The position numbers and the translations under genes are program-made. The notes under the pieces are model-generated. The model did not search any database, was not told where the DNA came from, and saw nothing but the letters and a program-made list of their open reading frames with translations. Shown here piece after piece: positions 1 to 13,379 of a stretch of 64,000 nt of DNA (the first letter of the stretch is position 1; every line of letters starts with the position of its first letter). Source of the stretch: Nymphaea colorata (Eukaryota; Streptophyta; Magnoliopsida; Nymphaeales; Nymphaeaceae); the NCBI RefSeq assembly GCF_008831285.2, contig NC_045144.1, positions 682,001 through 746,000 of the forward strand, written 5' to 3'.

Positions 1-20
1 AGATGACAAAGAAGCTTGAT

Positions 21-26
<6 letters not shown>

Positions 27-72
<46 letters not shown>
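27..72. repeat. (TA)n microsatellite
   Basis: Uninterrupted TA dinucleotides. The equivalent tracts in copy B (18,847-18,873) and copy C (46,462-46,492) are shorter, so this locus is length-variable between copies. Confidence 0.95.
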
Positions 73-75
<3 letters not shown>

Positions 76-275
76 TGTAGAAACGGGTTGTCAAAACAGG
101 TTATATGTAAAAAAAATTGTGTATATGGGTACATAATGACCAAATATCTCTTTTTATAGTAGAAAAGGAACATTTTAAAAGGGTAAAAAAAGGTTATGAA
201 AAAATTTAAAAGTGTAAAGTGGACATAGTATGCCATTAAAAATTCAGAAATAACCCAACCTTCATCTTTTTTCCT

Positions 276-611
276 ATGATATTGTATACTTATGGATCCA
301 CAGAAGTGTGCTGCAGTTCGATCTCATATCTCATATCGGGCATTGACCAGTTCCATAGATTCAAGTGGCCGAAGAAGAAGAAAGAGGAGAGGGGGTTGGT
401 GGAGGAGGAGAAACTGCACTTTAGCCACCAGCGTTGTCATGGGATGTCGCTCGTCGATTTCTTCAATCGATGCGGCTTGAGTTTTCGACACTGAAGGTCA
501 ACGGTGAAGCTCTCTCTAAAGAACGTAGGTGACCTTAGACTTAATTTCTTGCTTAGGTGGGCATTTGAGATCATTTTAGTGACGTACGTGGAGGGCTATA
601 TATCTATATGA
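276..611 (+). other. Unidentified conserved coding-like block, copy A
   Basis: A 72-residue open frame (276-494), basic in the middle (a run of K/E around residues 33-45), is followed after one in-frame stop by a second open stretch (531-611) reading LRLNFLLRWA and ending TYVEGYISI-stop. The same block occurs at 19,078, 46,256 (minus strand) and, diverged, 54,765 (minus strand). The ending TYVEGYISI is open in A and in diverged copy D, but copies B and C have a 1-base deletion before it. The opposite strand also has a short open frame beginning MTTLVAKVQFL in the B/C copies and a similar one in D, so the coding strand is undecided. I recognise no family. It could be non-coding. Confidence 0.3.
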
Positions 612-1129
612 TCCAATATATTTTATTTCCTAAGGTGTGATTTGTACAGGTGAAAAGTGAAAACTGGAAGGAAAGTACCTCTAACATCACAAAGCACCCA
701 TCTAAATATGCTTTCTATATCAAAATTTTATCCCTCTATAGATATCATTCTTGCAGCCAAAACAATACCAAAAGCCAAATTTTTCATTATAACTCGCGAC
801 CTTTGAAAGTTGATGGTCGCTAACATCATCTCTAAGAACTGATCGCCTTCTAACCAATACTTCCGGCTCAAACCGGACTGTTGCTTTAATGCCCACGTTT
901 TTCTTTTTCTATTTCTTTATTATCACAAAAATTCTAATAAGAGTATAGGCTATAATTGGTAGATTCAATAACTGATAAAAATAGTTGAAACTGTCCACTA
1001 TATCATAAAGGGGGCAGTCATGGAAAGAAATGAATGGGTTACCAAATATATACCCAGGTAGAAGTGGTAACTGAAAATATTAAAAGAAACTAAAGATGAT
1101 TGAGGGCAGCTGAGAAGCCTTCCTGAGAA

Positions 1130-1410
1130 AAATCATTTGTGGGTGTTGCTCGCCATGTATTGGCCTTCTTTAACCCCATACCTCAGGTTCCCATTTGCTG
1201 CAGCCATAGGGGGAAGGGTTCCAGCAGTTAGAAATTAGGAAAAAGTCAAAGCTAACCCTTGTTTTGCTGCATCTCGGGGTGAAGATCAAGATCAAAGAGG
1301 CACTGGTCCACGTGACTGTTATCCGCAGCTTGGAGGATCAAGAAAGCCAAGGAGCTAGGGTGCTGACAGTAAAAAATCAGGGGCTGTACAGTTAGAGAGA
1401 CCCTGGTAAG
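1130..1410 (+). pseudogene. Unidentified exon-like block with donor-like end, copy A
   Basis: It reads as the same peptide that is open for 73 residues in copies B and C (hydrophobic start with YWPYLTPYLRFPFAAAIGG, then a polar tail ending GGSRKPRS). Here a stop TAG replaces a Tyr codon at 1,236-1,238. About 45 bases after the end of the frame lies a strong splice-donor-like CTG|GTAAGT (GT at 1,406-1,407). It may be a captured exon of a host gene. I do not recognise the protein, and coding status is unproven. Confidence 0.3.
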
Positions 1411-1655
1411 TGTTATAAAGTTTCTTTTATAAATAATCTATATAGGTAGGTATATATATATATATATAAAGCAAGGAGAATTCTACTTGGTGGGGATGAA
1501 ATGATACATGTAAATGCATGTTTTTCAAGGAAATCGTGCTACACTGCCTTGGAACGCAGCCTTCTTGGCGGACTGAATTGATTGCAGCATAGAGCAATAA
1601 GGTATGGGAATACTCAGCTATGAGTGCAGCATGTAGCCCTTGTACTTTTTTTGCT

Positions 1656-1691
<36 letters not shown>

Positions 1692-2177
1692 CACATATAT
1701 ATACCTACCTATATATTTACGCGAATCTATGTATTTACGCACCTAGATATGAATAGATGTGTGAAGTGTTATATTCTGGAAATGATACACAACACTCTTA
1801 GTCTTAGGCATCTCTGATTGCCTAAAAATAAATATATATATGCATGTATGAGGTGTAATTACCTGTGTGCAGAAAAATAAATGGGTATTTTAGGGTAATA
1901 CATGAGCTGTTTTTGAAAGAATATATATAATGTAGTACTATGTTCATAATATAGCTATATGAAGCACACTGTGACACCCTTGTGCTGGAATTGTCTGTAA
2001 CATGTGTTTCTAGTTCCATGAAGGTTTAAGTATGCTGAAATTGATGGTATGTGCTCATGAAAGTAATTGGAACCAGTTTGAACTGTTGTGGAACTTGAGG
2101 AACTAGGAATGGTTCTAGGCAACTCAATAAGAGGTAAACTCTCTTTTAGCTCATCAATAGGTCTAGACTTAATACAT

Positions 2178-3480
2178 TCAGATCTGGACGACGACTTTAG
2201 CTAACTTGAAATGTTTGAGGCAGTAAAAGAGGGACCACAATGAGAGTAAAAAATTTCTTTCGTCAAAAATAACATGTCTAGATATGATGACACGATTAGA
2301 GATTGGATTGTAACAAACACAACCTTTATGACAGCTGCCATACCCAATGAAGACGCAGGTTTGGGCTTTGGCTTCTAGTTTTGAAGCACGTTTAGGCCCA
2401 TTCAATGGATAGACGGTACAACCAAAGGTTCTTAGATGACTGTATTTGGGAACTTCATGCAAGAGCTTCTCATACGGCATCATTTGCAAGTCTGCAAAAG
2501 GCAACCTGTTAATAAGAAGAACAACAGTTTTAAAAGCATGAAACGAAAATTTTTGTGGCATATTGGCATGAATAGTCATGGTGAGTCCCATTTCCACCAG
2601 ATGCCTATGCTTCCTTTCTACTATCTCGTTCTACTGGGATGTGTAAGGGCATGTTATCCATCGATGAATACCTTGATTTTCAAGAAATGTGCTAAATTCT
2701 TTGCTCATGAACTATCCTCCTCCATCTGAATGGAAAATTTTCATTTTTGTTTCAAGTTGACTTTCTACTATGCTTAAAAAGGTTTTAAAACATGGAAGCG
2801 TATCACTTTTCTTTGACAAGGGAAAGATCCATGAGAAGTGAGAGTAGTGGTCAACCACTAAGAAACAATACATCTACCATTCTCGTGAAGCACATGGTGC
2901 TGGTCCCCAAATATCAACACGTAACACTTCAAGAGGTTTGGTTGCATGAAATGAATTTGATGTAATCCAAGCATTTTTTAAGTTACCCCAAATATCTCCT
3001 CCTCCATCTGAATGGAAAATGAATTTTATGCATTTTCCAAGCACACATGAAGAACAAAAATCTAATTTATGTCTTTCATCAACAGAAATTAAACCAGCAA
3101 CTTTCAACGAGTTTAACAACTGAAAGTGAGCATGTCCTAGATGCAAATGCCATAACTAAATGTCTGAGTAAGAATTTTGAGAAACCAAAGAAGTATTAAC
3201 AGTCTTTTATTGATCGTCATCTCCAATACTGAAAGGATTGCTAGTAGAGTCCTTCCTTTCTCTCGTCCATCTATAGAGTCCTCCTTTCTCAAGTGGCCCT
3301 GTGTCAAGAATCTCGCCCGTCTGCATATTCTTAACAATAAAACCATTAGAGGAAAATTCAATAGAGCATTGGTTGTCTTTGGTGAACCTTGCTACTGACA
3401 TAAGATTCTTGTGTGCTTTAAGAGCATGCAACACATTTTTCAAAACAAAGGATGACGTCTTGCTAGGTAGGTACAACGTT
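2178..3480 (-). pseudogene. copia protease-tail, gag-pre-integrase and integrase, broken
   Basis: The stretch reads, in several frames, SSFVLKNVLHA... (end of protease region), a gag-pre-integrase with the LGHAHFQLLNS H-box and the DFCSSCVLGK C-pair, the integrase start LEVLRVDIWGP (first catalytic Asp), then the region NMPQKFSFHAFKTVVLLINRLP and the conserved TFGCTVYPLNG / CVFIGYGSCHKG / YNPISNRVIISRHVIFDE of the copia integrase C-terminal part. An extra segment of about 70 bases at 2,955-3,020, absent from copy B, repeats a nearby 20-base string (CTCCTCCATCTGAATGGAAA) and interrupts the frame. Several stops and shifts are present. Confidence 0.8.
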
Positions 3481-3606
3481 ACCTATATTTTTAATTTGCA
3501 TCTTACTACCATTGCCAACTATAATAGAATTAAAACCATGATAAGGAACTTTACCTTGCATATCTTGTTCTGAATTTGTCACATGGTGGGAGGCACCTGT
3601 GTCTGG

Positions 3607-4170
3607 TTACCAGGCTGAGTCTTGAGTATTTCTGACATTTTCTCGGCTACTAGATGCATTATCAGATTTTCCCATGTTGAGTGTCATGGCCATAAACACT
3701 TTTTGAATATCGTAACATTGTCGAGCTGTGTTATTTCTTCTGCCAAAATACTGACAAGTTATTCCTTGGTTAGACTTGTTAGTATTATTGTTTTTTCCAT
3801 AGTTTCCTCTTCCTCCATTACGGCCTCTACCCCTACCACCATTATAGTTGCCATGCCCATGCCCTTGTTCAGCAATAAAGGCAGTGGCAATGGCTTCAAC
3901 CTGAGTCATTTGGGATGAAGAAAGCATTCCAAGTCGTCACTCTTGAGTAATTAACATATCATATAATTCAGACCATGAAGGCAGATCTTTGAATGCAGTA
4001 ACTGTGGTAATAAAAGGGTCATTTGGTTTCATAACACTTTCAATTTGAGAACGCCAGAGAAGATAATTTGATCGATCAAGCTTGACTGAAACCAAACTTA
4101 AGAAAGCATTCCATTGTGTACCTGGTGGAGTAGAAGTGCGAGGGGCGTTAGATGAGGACAATGCAGCCAT
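3607..4170 (-). pseudogene. copia gag with degenerate zinc knuckle, internally deleted
   Basis: It begins MAALSSSN at 4,170, with the copia gag N-terminal domain (residues about 15-45: WNAFLSLVSVKLDRSNYLLW). After the deletion it continues LPSWSELYDMLITQE, a stop, then RLGMLSSS, a Gly/His/Arg/Asn-rich segment (GHGHGNYNGGRGRGR) and a CCHC-like knuckle TCQYFGRRNNTARQC. The knuckle lacks its second Cys (Phe instead), and here the His is also replaced by Asn. Copy B carries about 420 bp more sequence in the middle. Gag would package the RNA; this one is not functional. Confidence 0.75.
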
Positions 4171-4559
4171 ATTATACTAGAAATTTCTCCCTCGTTCAAT
4201 CAACAGCCAACGAGCACAGTCAATACGATTTGTGTCTGATAAACAAAAAAGGCGACTGAGGAGGTGGATCGGGCGACTGAAGGGGCAGATAGGCCTCGGT
4301 GGTACTCCCTTGTTAGCACGCTCCTTGGTGAACAGGTGAACACAAAAGGAAACAGTGTGCCCCTTGGTGAGGGCTGGAAACAGCATGACCTTCCCTTGTT
4401 GAGAGATAGAAAAAGAAGTCAACAGCGTGCTCCTCGATGAAGGCTGGAAAGAGCGTGGCCTGCCTTAGACAGAAAAGGAGGCATGTGCCTCGGTGAAGGC
4501 AGGAAACAACACACTCCAAAAGGAAGGCACGTGCCTCAATGAAGGCAGGAAACAACACA

Positions 4560-4730
4560 CTCGGTGCCACACCCTTGTTCAAACACTAAAAGGAGCAGCA
4601 CACTCCTCGGTGAAACAGTGCAGTCCTCGGTGAAGACAAGAAGCAGCACGCTCCTCGGTGAAGACAGGAAGACAAGAAGCAGCATGCTCCTCAATGAAGA
4701 CAGGAAGCAGCACACTCCTCTGTGGGTTCT
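4560..4730. repeat. Minisatellite in copia leader
   Basis: Imperfect tandem units built on AGCAGCACRCTCCTCGGTGA followed by AGACAGGAAG. Four to five units are visible here, fewer in copy B (about 23,640-23,830). It lies between the LTR/primer site and gag, so it is part of the untranslated leader on the minus strand. Confidence 0.7.
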
Positions 4731-4910
4731 CTGGTTATGCCAAAAACTGTGGATGTAGGAAGAGGAACAGCAGACGCACCAGGGTGTGCAGCAAAGAGAG
4801 TGGCTGGAAAACGATGGTGCCGGCATCAAACAATGATCGTGATCCAGACAGGTGAAGCGTGGCTCTAGAAAGATGCAAAATATGGAAGACCACGGTGAAA
4901 GCAGTTGCAG

Positions 4911-4923
4911 GCTTTGATACCAA
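4911..4923 (-). promoter_or_regulatory. Primer binding site (tRNA-iMet type)
   Basis: On the minus strand TTGGTATCAAAGC lies two bases inside the LTR. It differs by one base from the usual plant copia primer site TGGTATCAGAGC. In copy B the site has decayed further (TTGATATAAGAGC at about 24,067-24,079). Confidence 0.8.
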
Positions 4924-4925
4924 GT

Positions 4926-5283
4926 TGAAAGAAAAGACGAACACACAGGTGTAACGAGGTTCGCCTAAAATCAGCCTACATCCACACAATGACTCTTTCT
5001 ATTCTATAACCACACAGAGAGAGTACATATATTTATAGTCACTTTATACAAGTTAGATCCTTGATTTTAGGATCTTGATTTACACGACAGATTTGGGTAA
5101 AATTATAGAAGAAGATAGGGGAAATGATTTTTTCTCATTTAGAGAAGATTGGTCAGTTTTGGATAGCTCTTGAGTTTTGGAAACCGTACCCTGTCCTTTG
5201 TAACTGATCTTGATCATATCCGTTCCATAGATCTTATCATTGTTAACAAATCTAGCACAGCCCTATGTTACAGAAATTTCTGA
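4926..5283 (-). repeat. copia 5' LTR (only LTR present), copy A
   Basis: This 358-bp block runs TG...GA on the plus strand; copy B ends CTCA, restoring the expected CA. It is placed directly before the primer site, and on the minus strand it starts TGAGAAATTTCTG in copy B. The matching LTR is at about 24,083-24,443. No second LTR of this family is seen in the window, so target-site duplications cannot be checked. The distal boundary rests on comparison with 17,480-17,520, which shares about 40 bp of the LTR end. Confidence 0.65.
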
Positions 5284-5295
5284 ATATTTTCTCCA

Positions 5296-5735
5296 AGAAG
5301 AAGGTCATTCTGCTGGACCAGAAACCCCGGAAGAGGCTTGGTGATTCTCTTGAGAGAGATGGGCTCTATCTACTACATTAACTTGAACACAAACAAGGCA
5401 CTTCCAGCTGACAAGAAGAATGAAGAATCACTCCTATGGCACTATAGGTTGGGATATTTGTTTGATCTAATTCTCAAAACTGTGTTTCTTAAGATCGTCT
5501 ACAATTTTCCAGTATGTGAGACATGCAATTACGCAAAGATGACTGGACAATCATTTCTTGAATCTGAACTAAAGGCAAATATTGCTTCAACTTGGTTCAG
5601 GCCGATGTATGGGGCCCAGCTCCTGCTGTTTCCAACTTTATTTTCAGATACTTTCTCCTGTTAAAAGATGACAAATCATGGATGAGTTGGGTGTTCTTTC
5701 TCAAGAAAAAGGATGAAGTCTTTTTTATTAGCAGG
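5296..5735 (+). pseudogene. Second copia fragment: gag-pre-integrase to integrase start, copy A
   Basis: Plus-strand coding remnant in two frames. It starts VILLDQKP...RLGDSLERDGLYLL (end of the protease-to-integrase linker), shifts, then reads LPADKKNEESLLWHYRLGYLFD, the CETCNYAKMTGQSF zinc-binding Cys pair, and after another shift the integrase start QADVWGPAPAVSNF and SWVFFLKKKDEVF. The copy in B (24,456-24,890) is longer in one frame. It lies right beside the LTR of the minus-strand copia, which therefore probably inserted into it or beside it. It belongs to a different copia family (different gag-pre-integrase sequence). Confidence 0.75.
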
Positions 5736-6240
5736 CATTGCATGGCCACTAGCAATGTCTTATATTAACAAAAGTCACGCACTGGGTGAATTTTATCCAA
5801 TCTTAAGACTGTGAAAGGTTCCAGATTGGGTTGAGAAGGACTTGGTTTCACATGCAAGACCCACAAATATTATTAACCGACAAATTTTTGGTGGTGGCGA
5901 ACCCTCTGCTAGGTTAAAGAATCAAAACTTAGCTGGAACAATCTTGACATCAGGGCTGGGGCTTGTTCTCTCTATATGTTTGAAGTGAACTCTTGTCCTC
6001 AGAAGAGGAGTCGACCTTTTAGTTGTTGTTAGCTCATAGCCATCTAGACATCCTTTGTCTTTCTCACTCCTCTTTTTGCTTCTATTGTCGTTTCTTTGTT
6101 GTTCTTAATTTGTAATTTGGTGCTTTCTTGTCATCTATTTTATAATTCTTTTTTTATTTTATCTATGAAAATTGGTTCAGATCAACCTATTTGAATCGTA
6201 CCAGTTTGTTATCGGCCCGATATTTGATCAAATTATAATT
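5735..6240 (+). repeat. Dispersed repeat with PBS-like motif, copy 1
   Basis: The block starting GGCAGGCATTGCATGGCCACT also occurs at 24,888-25,180 (internally deleted) and 36,225-36,560 (diverged). All three share ATTATTAACCGACAAATTT and TGGTGGCGA. Copies 1 and 3 have TCTTGACATCAG, which resembles a degraded LTR-retrotransposon primer site. It could be a remnant LTR plus leader of another element. Its last part (about 6,080-6,240) is also similar to 17,740-17,890. Confidence 0.5.
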
Positions 6241-6269
6241 GGCATGCAGAGTTCTATATTTTATTAAAT

Positions 6270-8285
6270 AATCTTATTCGTAGTCCCATGAGTTCTTTTC
6301 GGCGATTGCCTGGGCCGCCCTTTTTACACTCCTACGCATGTCCAATGATATTGGATCGTGTAGGTCGGTGCAGGGTTGGAGTATTTTTTTTTTATAAAGC
6401 TGTGTATATTTTGGAATATTTACTTTTTCATAAACCCTTTTTGTCCTTCTAAAAGTCTTTTTGCTTTTACTTAGACATGTTATTTTGGTTATTAAGCACC
6501 CATATGCATAATTTTTCATGCATAAGACCATATAAGACACTAATTTTAGATCTGGCTTTCCATAATGCTCATGCCCATGTGAGTAGAGTCAAATGTCCTT
6601 CAACTGGCATACATAGTGCTTCCAAGTTCCATCCTTGCACTAGTATAGCACATTGCTCTCGATCCGACCAGGTCGACTGGAAACTGAAAGCATGTCATCG
6701 TCGTTTAAGAAAAGTCATTCCTGGGATTCAAAGAAAAGTCGGCTGAATTTTTCTCCTTTAACTGGCCCTTCCATCCAATTAAGACGAACCGATACAATTA
6801 ATTTCTAGTAACTAAAACTTACAAGTACATCATATGTTCATATATATATATATATATATAAGGAATTGAAATCAGCTATTTTTTTGTTTTATGTGGATAA
6901 AAACCATCACAGTGCATTTGCATTGACCAGTTGTTTGAGCATGATCTTTTGAAAGCAGTGTTTAATTATACAAAATAACAAAATAACCACTCTACTGCAG
7001 AAGTAGCTGGCTGAAATGTATGAAGTTATCAACATGAACATAACTAAAGTTTGTGCGGCACCATCAATTATTTAGTTAAAAAAACAAAATCATTATCAAT
7101 AGAATATTGATAAAAAAAACATATAAAGACAAAGAAAATAGTGCGTGAGCACCCCGATCGTCAGGAAGGGGATGTTCAAGTAATATTGACAAAGTTACTC
7201 TTTGATGTAGATTCATTACTTATTCTTTCTATTAAAAGGGACGACAGCCTAACTCCGAGCAGAGTTTGCATCGAAAGTGACAAAGAAAATTGTGGTGGTG
7301 TACTTATGTCCGGATGGTTTAAGAGATTGATTTGATCCTCCTTTGTACTTTAAGTTCTGTTTGATAGTTCGATGTAGCATTGAAAGGTATGCTTTAAAGG
7401 ATCCTCAGCTTAAACAAACTAAAGATTTATGTAGCATGGATCTTAAATCCACATATATTAAAAATGATAGATTTAAGGTCGGATGGGGGGAGTTTCGACC
7501 TGATCTGGTCCCTGGTGAAACAAATACAACCACAACAATAAAAACAAGCTATTGGCAATGCCTTTTGTCGTTGCAAATAAGATTATTGCCAACTCGCAAA
7601 AGTCCAATACTCATCCTTGCCCTTTGCAGTGTTGCCAAAGTTTCGCTAGCCTCGGATCACCTGCTGCCATTTTAGAAGTGCACGGACTGGTCATTCCCAG
7701 CTTTTATCCAATGACATGCCCGTGTTGAGAAAACTTGACAAATCAATGTAAATTTGAAAATTTACATGGACAACGACAGATTCAGATTAGACATCCCTAT
7801 CAAGTTTGAATTAAGAATGCATTTATAAAAGAAAGAATCGTTAAAATTACTTGTTTCCACCATTCTTTCCGTTCTACTTCAAACTTCTCAGCCATGGAAA
7901 AATGATGTATTTGATGTAATCCAAGCATGGCTTTCCTTCAACAATATTGGGCGGGCAGGAAGCTTCTTGATTTCCACATCAACTTCTGCCTACAAGATCC
8001 AAGATCAAAGAATAGATCAGTTTTAGCACAAAGAAACTAACCAGCGTCAATCAATAGGACAAGCTTCTACAACAGGAAGAAACTAATCTAGCATGCACCT
8101 TAGAATGGACAAGCTTCTGTGAATCAATCATGCCCATCGAGTCTAGATCTTGATTAACTCTCCGCTCCTTGCTGACATCCACATCTGCAGTGCCTAATAG
8201 GACCATAACTAGTTCAGATCTGATGAGATGACTCAGATGTTCGCTAGAAGAGAAATTAACTCATGATCAACTAAGTCAAAACCAG
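6270..8285. other. Non-coding stretch, one dispersed repeat copy
   Basis: It holds a (TA)n tract at about 6,840-6,860, a dispersed repeat unit at 6,890-7,030 (listed separately), and open frames at 7,141-7,335 and 7,343-7,675 that match no family I know and have no matching start context or intron signals. No gene can be supported. Confidence 0.5.
6890..7030 (+). repeat. TA-associated dispersed repeat, copy 1 (diverged)
   Basis: It shares GCATTTGCA, ...TGACCA.., AAAATAACCA and GTAGCTG spacing with 18,180-18,325 (plus), 47,040-47,185 (minus) and 52,680-52,810 (minus). All four lie within about 40 bases of a (TA)n tract. The family is unknown. Confidence 0.55.
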
Positions 8286-8336
8286 GTTCATGCCATCAAG
8301 GGACAAAATGCAAGTTCGACACAGGAAGGGGGAGCC

Positions 8337-8790
8337 AAGTGGAGAGGGAGATGGAGCGGGGCGCGGGGGCTGCGGGGGAACGGAGGCGGAGAGGGAGAGG
8401 AGCGAGCTGCGGGCTGTGGGGGATGGGGAGCGACTCAGAGAGGGAGAGGGGGAGCAGAGAGGGAGGGGAGCGAGCGGGCCAGGCGGAGAGGGAGAGGGAA
8501 AAGGGAGAGGGAGAGGGAGAGGGAGAAGGGGAGGGAGGGAGAGGGAAACGGGAGAGGGAGCAGAGAGGGAGAGGGAGCAGAGGGAGAGGGAGACGGAAGG
8601 GAGAGGGAGCAGAGGGAGAGGGAGACGGAAGGGAGAGGGAGCAGAGGGACAGGGAGACAGAAGGGAGAGGGAGAGGGAGCAGAGGGAGAGGGAGACGGAA
8701 GGGAGAGGGAGAAGGAGAGGTCAGATGGGAAGGAGCAGAGGGAGAGGGAGAAGAGAGGGAGATGGGAAGAGAGAGGGAGGGGTCAGGGGA
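8337..8790 (+). repeat. Purine-only G-rich minisatellite
   Basis: About 450 bp is almost entirely G and A on the plus strand, built from GGGAGA hexamers. Between about 8,575 and 8,710 a higher-order unit of about 32 bp (GAGCAGAGGGAGAGGGAGAC plus GGAAGGGAGAGG) repeats about four times. The composition differs sharply from the AT-rich surroundings. Such tracts can form triplex (H-DNA) or G-quadruplex structures. Two long Gly/Arg/Glu open frames over it arise from the repeat and are not genes. Confidence 0.85.
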
Positions 8791-8849
8791 GAGGGTGGAG
8801 GCCGTCAGGCCGCCCGAGGGCGGGAGTCGGGCCAGGCCGGGCCGCCCTT

Positions 8850-8905
8850 CCCGCCCGGGCCCGGCCCGGGCCAGGTTTTCCCTGGCCCAGGCCCGGGCCC
8901 CTAGT
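8850..8905. other. GC-rich imperfect hairpin
   Basis: GGGCCCGGCCCGGGCCAGG is followed by TTTTC and then CCTGGCCCAGGCCCGGGCCC. The arms pair over about 19-20 bases with one indel and one mismatch. The sequence is practically 100% G+C outside the loop. It resembles the GGCCCGG-rich subterminal parts of some plant DNA transposons, but no terminal repeat or target duplication was found. Confidence 0.75.
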
Positions 8906-12364
<3,459 letters not shown>

Positions 12365-12365
<1 letters not shown>

Positions 12366-12600
12366 TACAGAAAATGGATGCTTGCCATTCCGTACACCAA
12401 CAAAAGTTGAGAAGTCTCACAACCACTAGGTGCACATCGTCATAATCAGAATGACAAGTAAATTCAAATGTCAACTTGGGCAGGGTGGCTTTGGAAATGT
12501 CTATAAAGGATGGTTGACCAATGGCACACCGGTGGCTGTAAAGCTTATGGAAAAATCATATAATGATGGGGAAGAATTTTGTAATGAAGTTGCCACCATC

Positions 12601-12601
<1 letters not shown>
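12365..12601 (+). pseudogene. Receptor-like kinase exon remnant (LRK10-like type)
   Basis: The best frame reads, in order, LPFRTPTKVEK (juxtamembrane segment), a stop, [20 protein letters not shown] (kinase subdomain I with the Gly loop GQGGFG), [11 protein letters not shown] (subdomain II, with the ATP-binding Lys in VAVKL) and [14 protein letters not shown] (start of the helix-C region). This pattern (T-x-K-F-K-x-x-L-G-Q-G-G and G-x-E-F-x-N-E-V-A-T-I-G) is typical of LRK10L/PR5K-like plant receptor kinases. It ends abruptly at GGTATATA..., the start of a (TA)n tract. The catalytic loop, DFG and all later subdomains are absent downstream. An upstream hydrophobic reading (about 12,270-12,350) may be a remnant transmembrane segment. 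It is a dead fragment whose break coincides with the edge of the left inverted arm. Confidence 0.75.

Positions 12602-12651
<50 letters not shown>
12602..12651. repeat. (TA)n at outer edge of left arm
   Basis: About 50 bp of TA lying between the kinase fragment and the first base homologous to the right arm. The right arm likewise ends in (TA)n (52,636-52,661). Confidence 0.9.
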
Positions 12652-12658
<7 letters not shown>

Positions 12659-12904
12659 TCCCTGCTTTGTTTGATGCTTCTAGTATGTTTTCTATATGGG
12701 AAGATGCCTAACCCAACAAATAACAAACATTATCTAAGTCTACAGATGACCTTGCTCAATTATATGTGTAAACTAGTCATGATTTATTATTTATTTTCTG
12801 ACAATGAAATAAGAACATTTTATTTAGGATTTACCATCATAGAGGCTGATTCTGTTGAATTTCAAGGAACCTGCAATTGTGGGACACTTGACACAGAATT
12901 GGCT

Positions 12905-12965
12905 CTAGGGATGAAATACCCCTCTTGTTGAGCGGTAGGATGAAATACCCCTCTTGCTGACCCGG
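12905..12965. repeat. Short tandem duplication
   Basis: Two units of about 28 bp with the core GGATGAAATACCCCTCTTG. Both units are kept in the right arm (52,325-52,380), so they predate the inverted duplication. Confidence 0.8.
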
Positions 12966-13379
12966 CACAAGGGAAGATCTCTATAGAGTGTACTTCTTTT
13001 TTGAATTGGTTCAGTTTTAACACAAAAAATATGGTCGATTGAATGCTAGTTGGGTCTGGCTCATGGCAAACATTGGCCAAAGAAACACTGGATTTATGAG
13101 TCATTTGACCCAAATCATGAAAATGTTTAATTGATAACATATTTTTTCTGGTCTTATTAAGAAAGAAAATGATGGCTAATAATTACCAGACCCTTCAAGA
13201 TTTTATCATCTAGCTAGCCCTAGTTCAGCTTCATCCACATTTTCTTGTCATTTTGTGCCTTCCCAACGTGCAAATCAAAATAAAGTTCTTCATTAAATGT
13301 TAGAATTAATCATCATTAAAAATAATTTCTATTTGAACTACAACTTGAAAACAACTTGGATTTCTATCACCCCATGCAT

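Larger units (their letters stand above)
1970..5283 (-). mobile_element. Ty1-copia retrotransposon, 3'-truncated, copy A
   Basis: On the minus strand the order is LTR, tRNA-Met-type primer site, leader, gag, zinc knuckle, protease, gag-pre-integrase and integrase. After the integrase C-terminal region the copia sequence stops; there is no reverse transcriptase, no RNase H and no second LTR. Gag starts at 4,170 and reads a copia N-terminal gag domain (SNYLLWRSQIE). About 420 bp of gag is deleted near 4,010. A stop lies just before the protease motif PDTGASHH (about 3,590-3,605). Gag-pre-integrase is at about 3,150-2,950, and integrase continues to about 2,178. It cannot move by itself. The lineage within copia was not determined. 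Confidence 0.85.
1..6270 (+). repeat. Direct segmental duplication, copy A (cut by window start)
   Basis: This block matches 18,826-25,180 in the same orientation and in the same order: a (TA)n tract, a conserved short ORF, an exon-like block, a 3'-truncated minus-strand copia with its LTR, a plus-strand copia scrap and a short repeat block. Differences: copy A lacks about 420 bp of copia gag that copy B keeps (at 22,790-23,215), and copy B lacks about 200 bp near its end that copy A keeps (about 5,960-6,200). In a 78-base comparison near 290-370 I count about five differences from copy B, so it is more diverged than B is from C. Homology starts at or before base 1. Confidence 0.85.

Noticed and set aside
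1427-1817. Open frames full of Tyr-Ile or Ile-Tyr repeats (also at 12,563, 14,926, 44,631, 46,944)
   Set aside because: They are translations of (TA)n tracts.
7141-7675. Two consecutive plus-strand open frames
   Set aside because: No recognisable motif, and the first codons lack start context. No related copy in the window to test conservation.
12862-13140. 92-codon minus-strand frame (right-arm partner 52,091-52,327)
   Set aside because: The frame shifts between the arms after QFKK and the end is encoded by a tandem repeat. No family resemblance.
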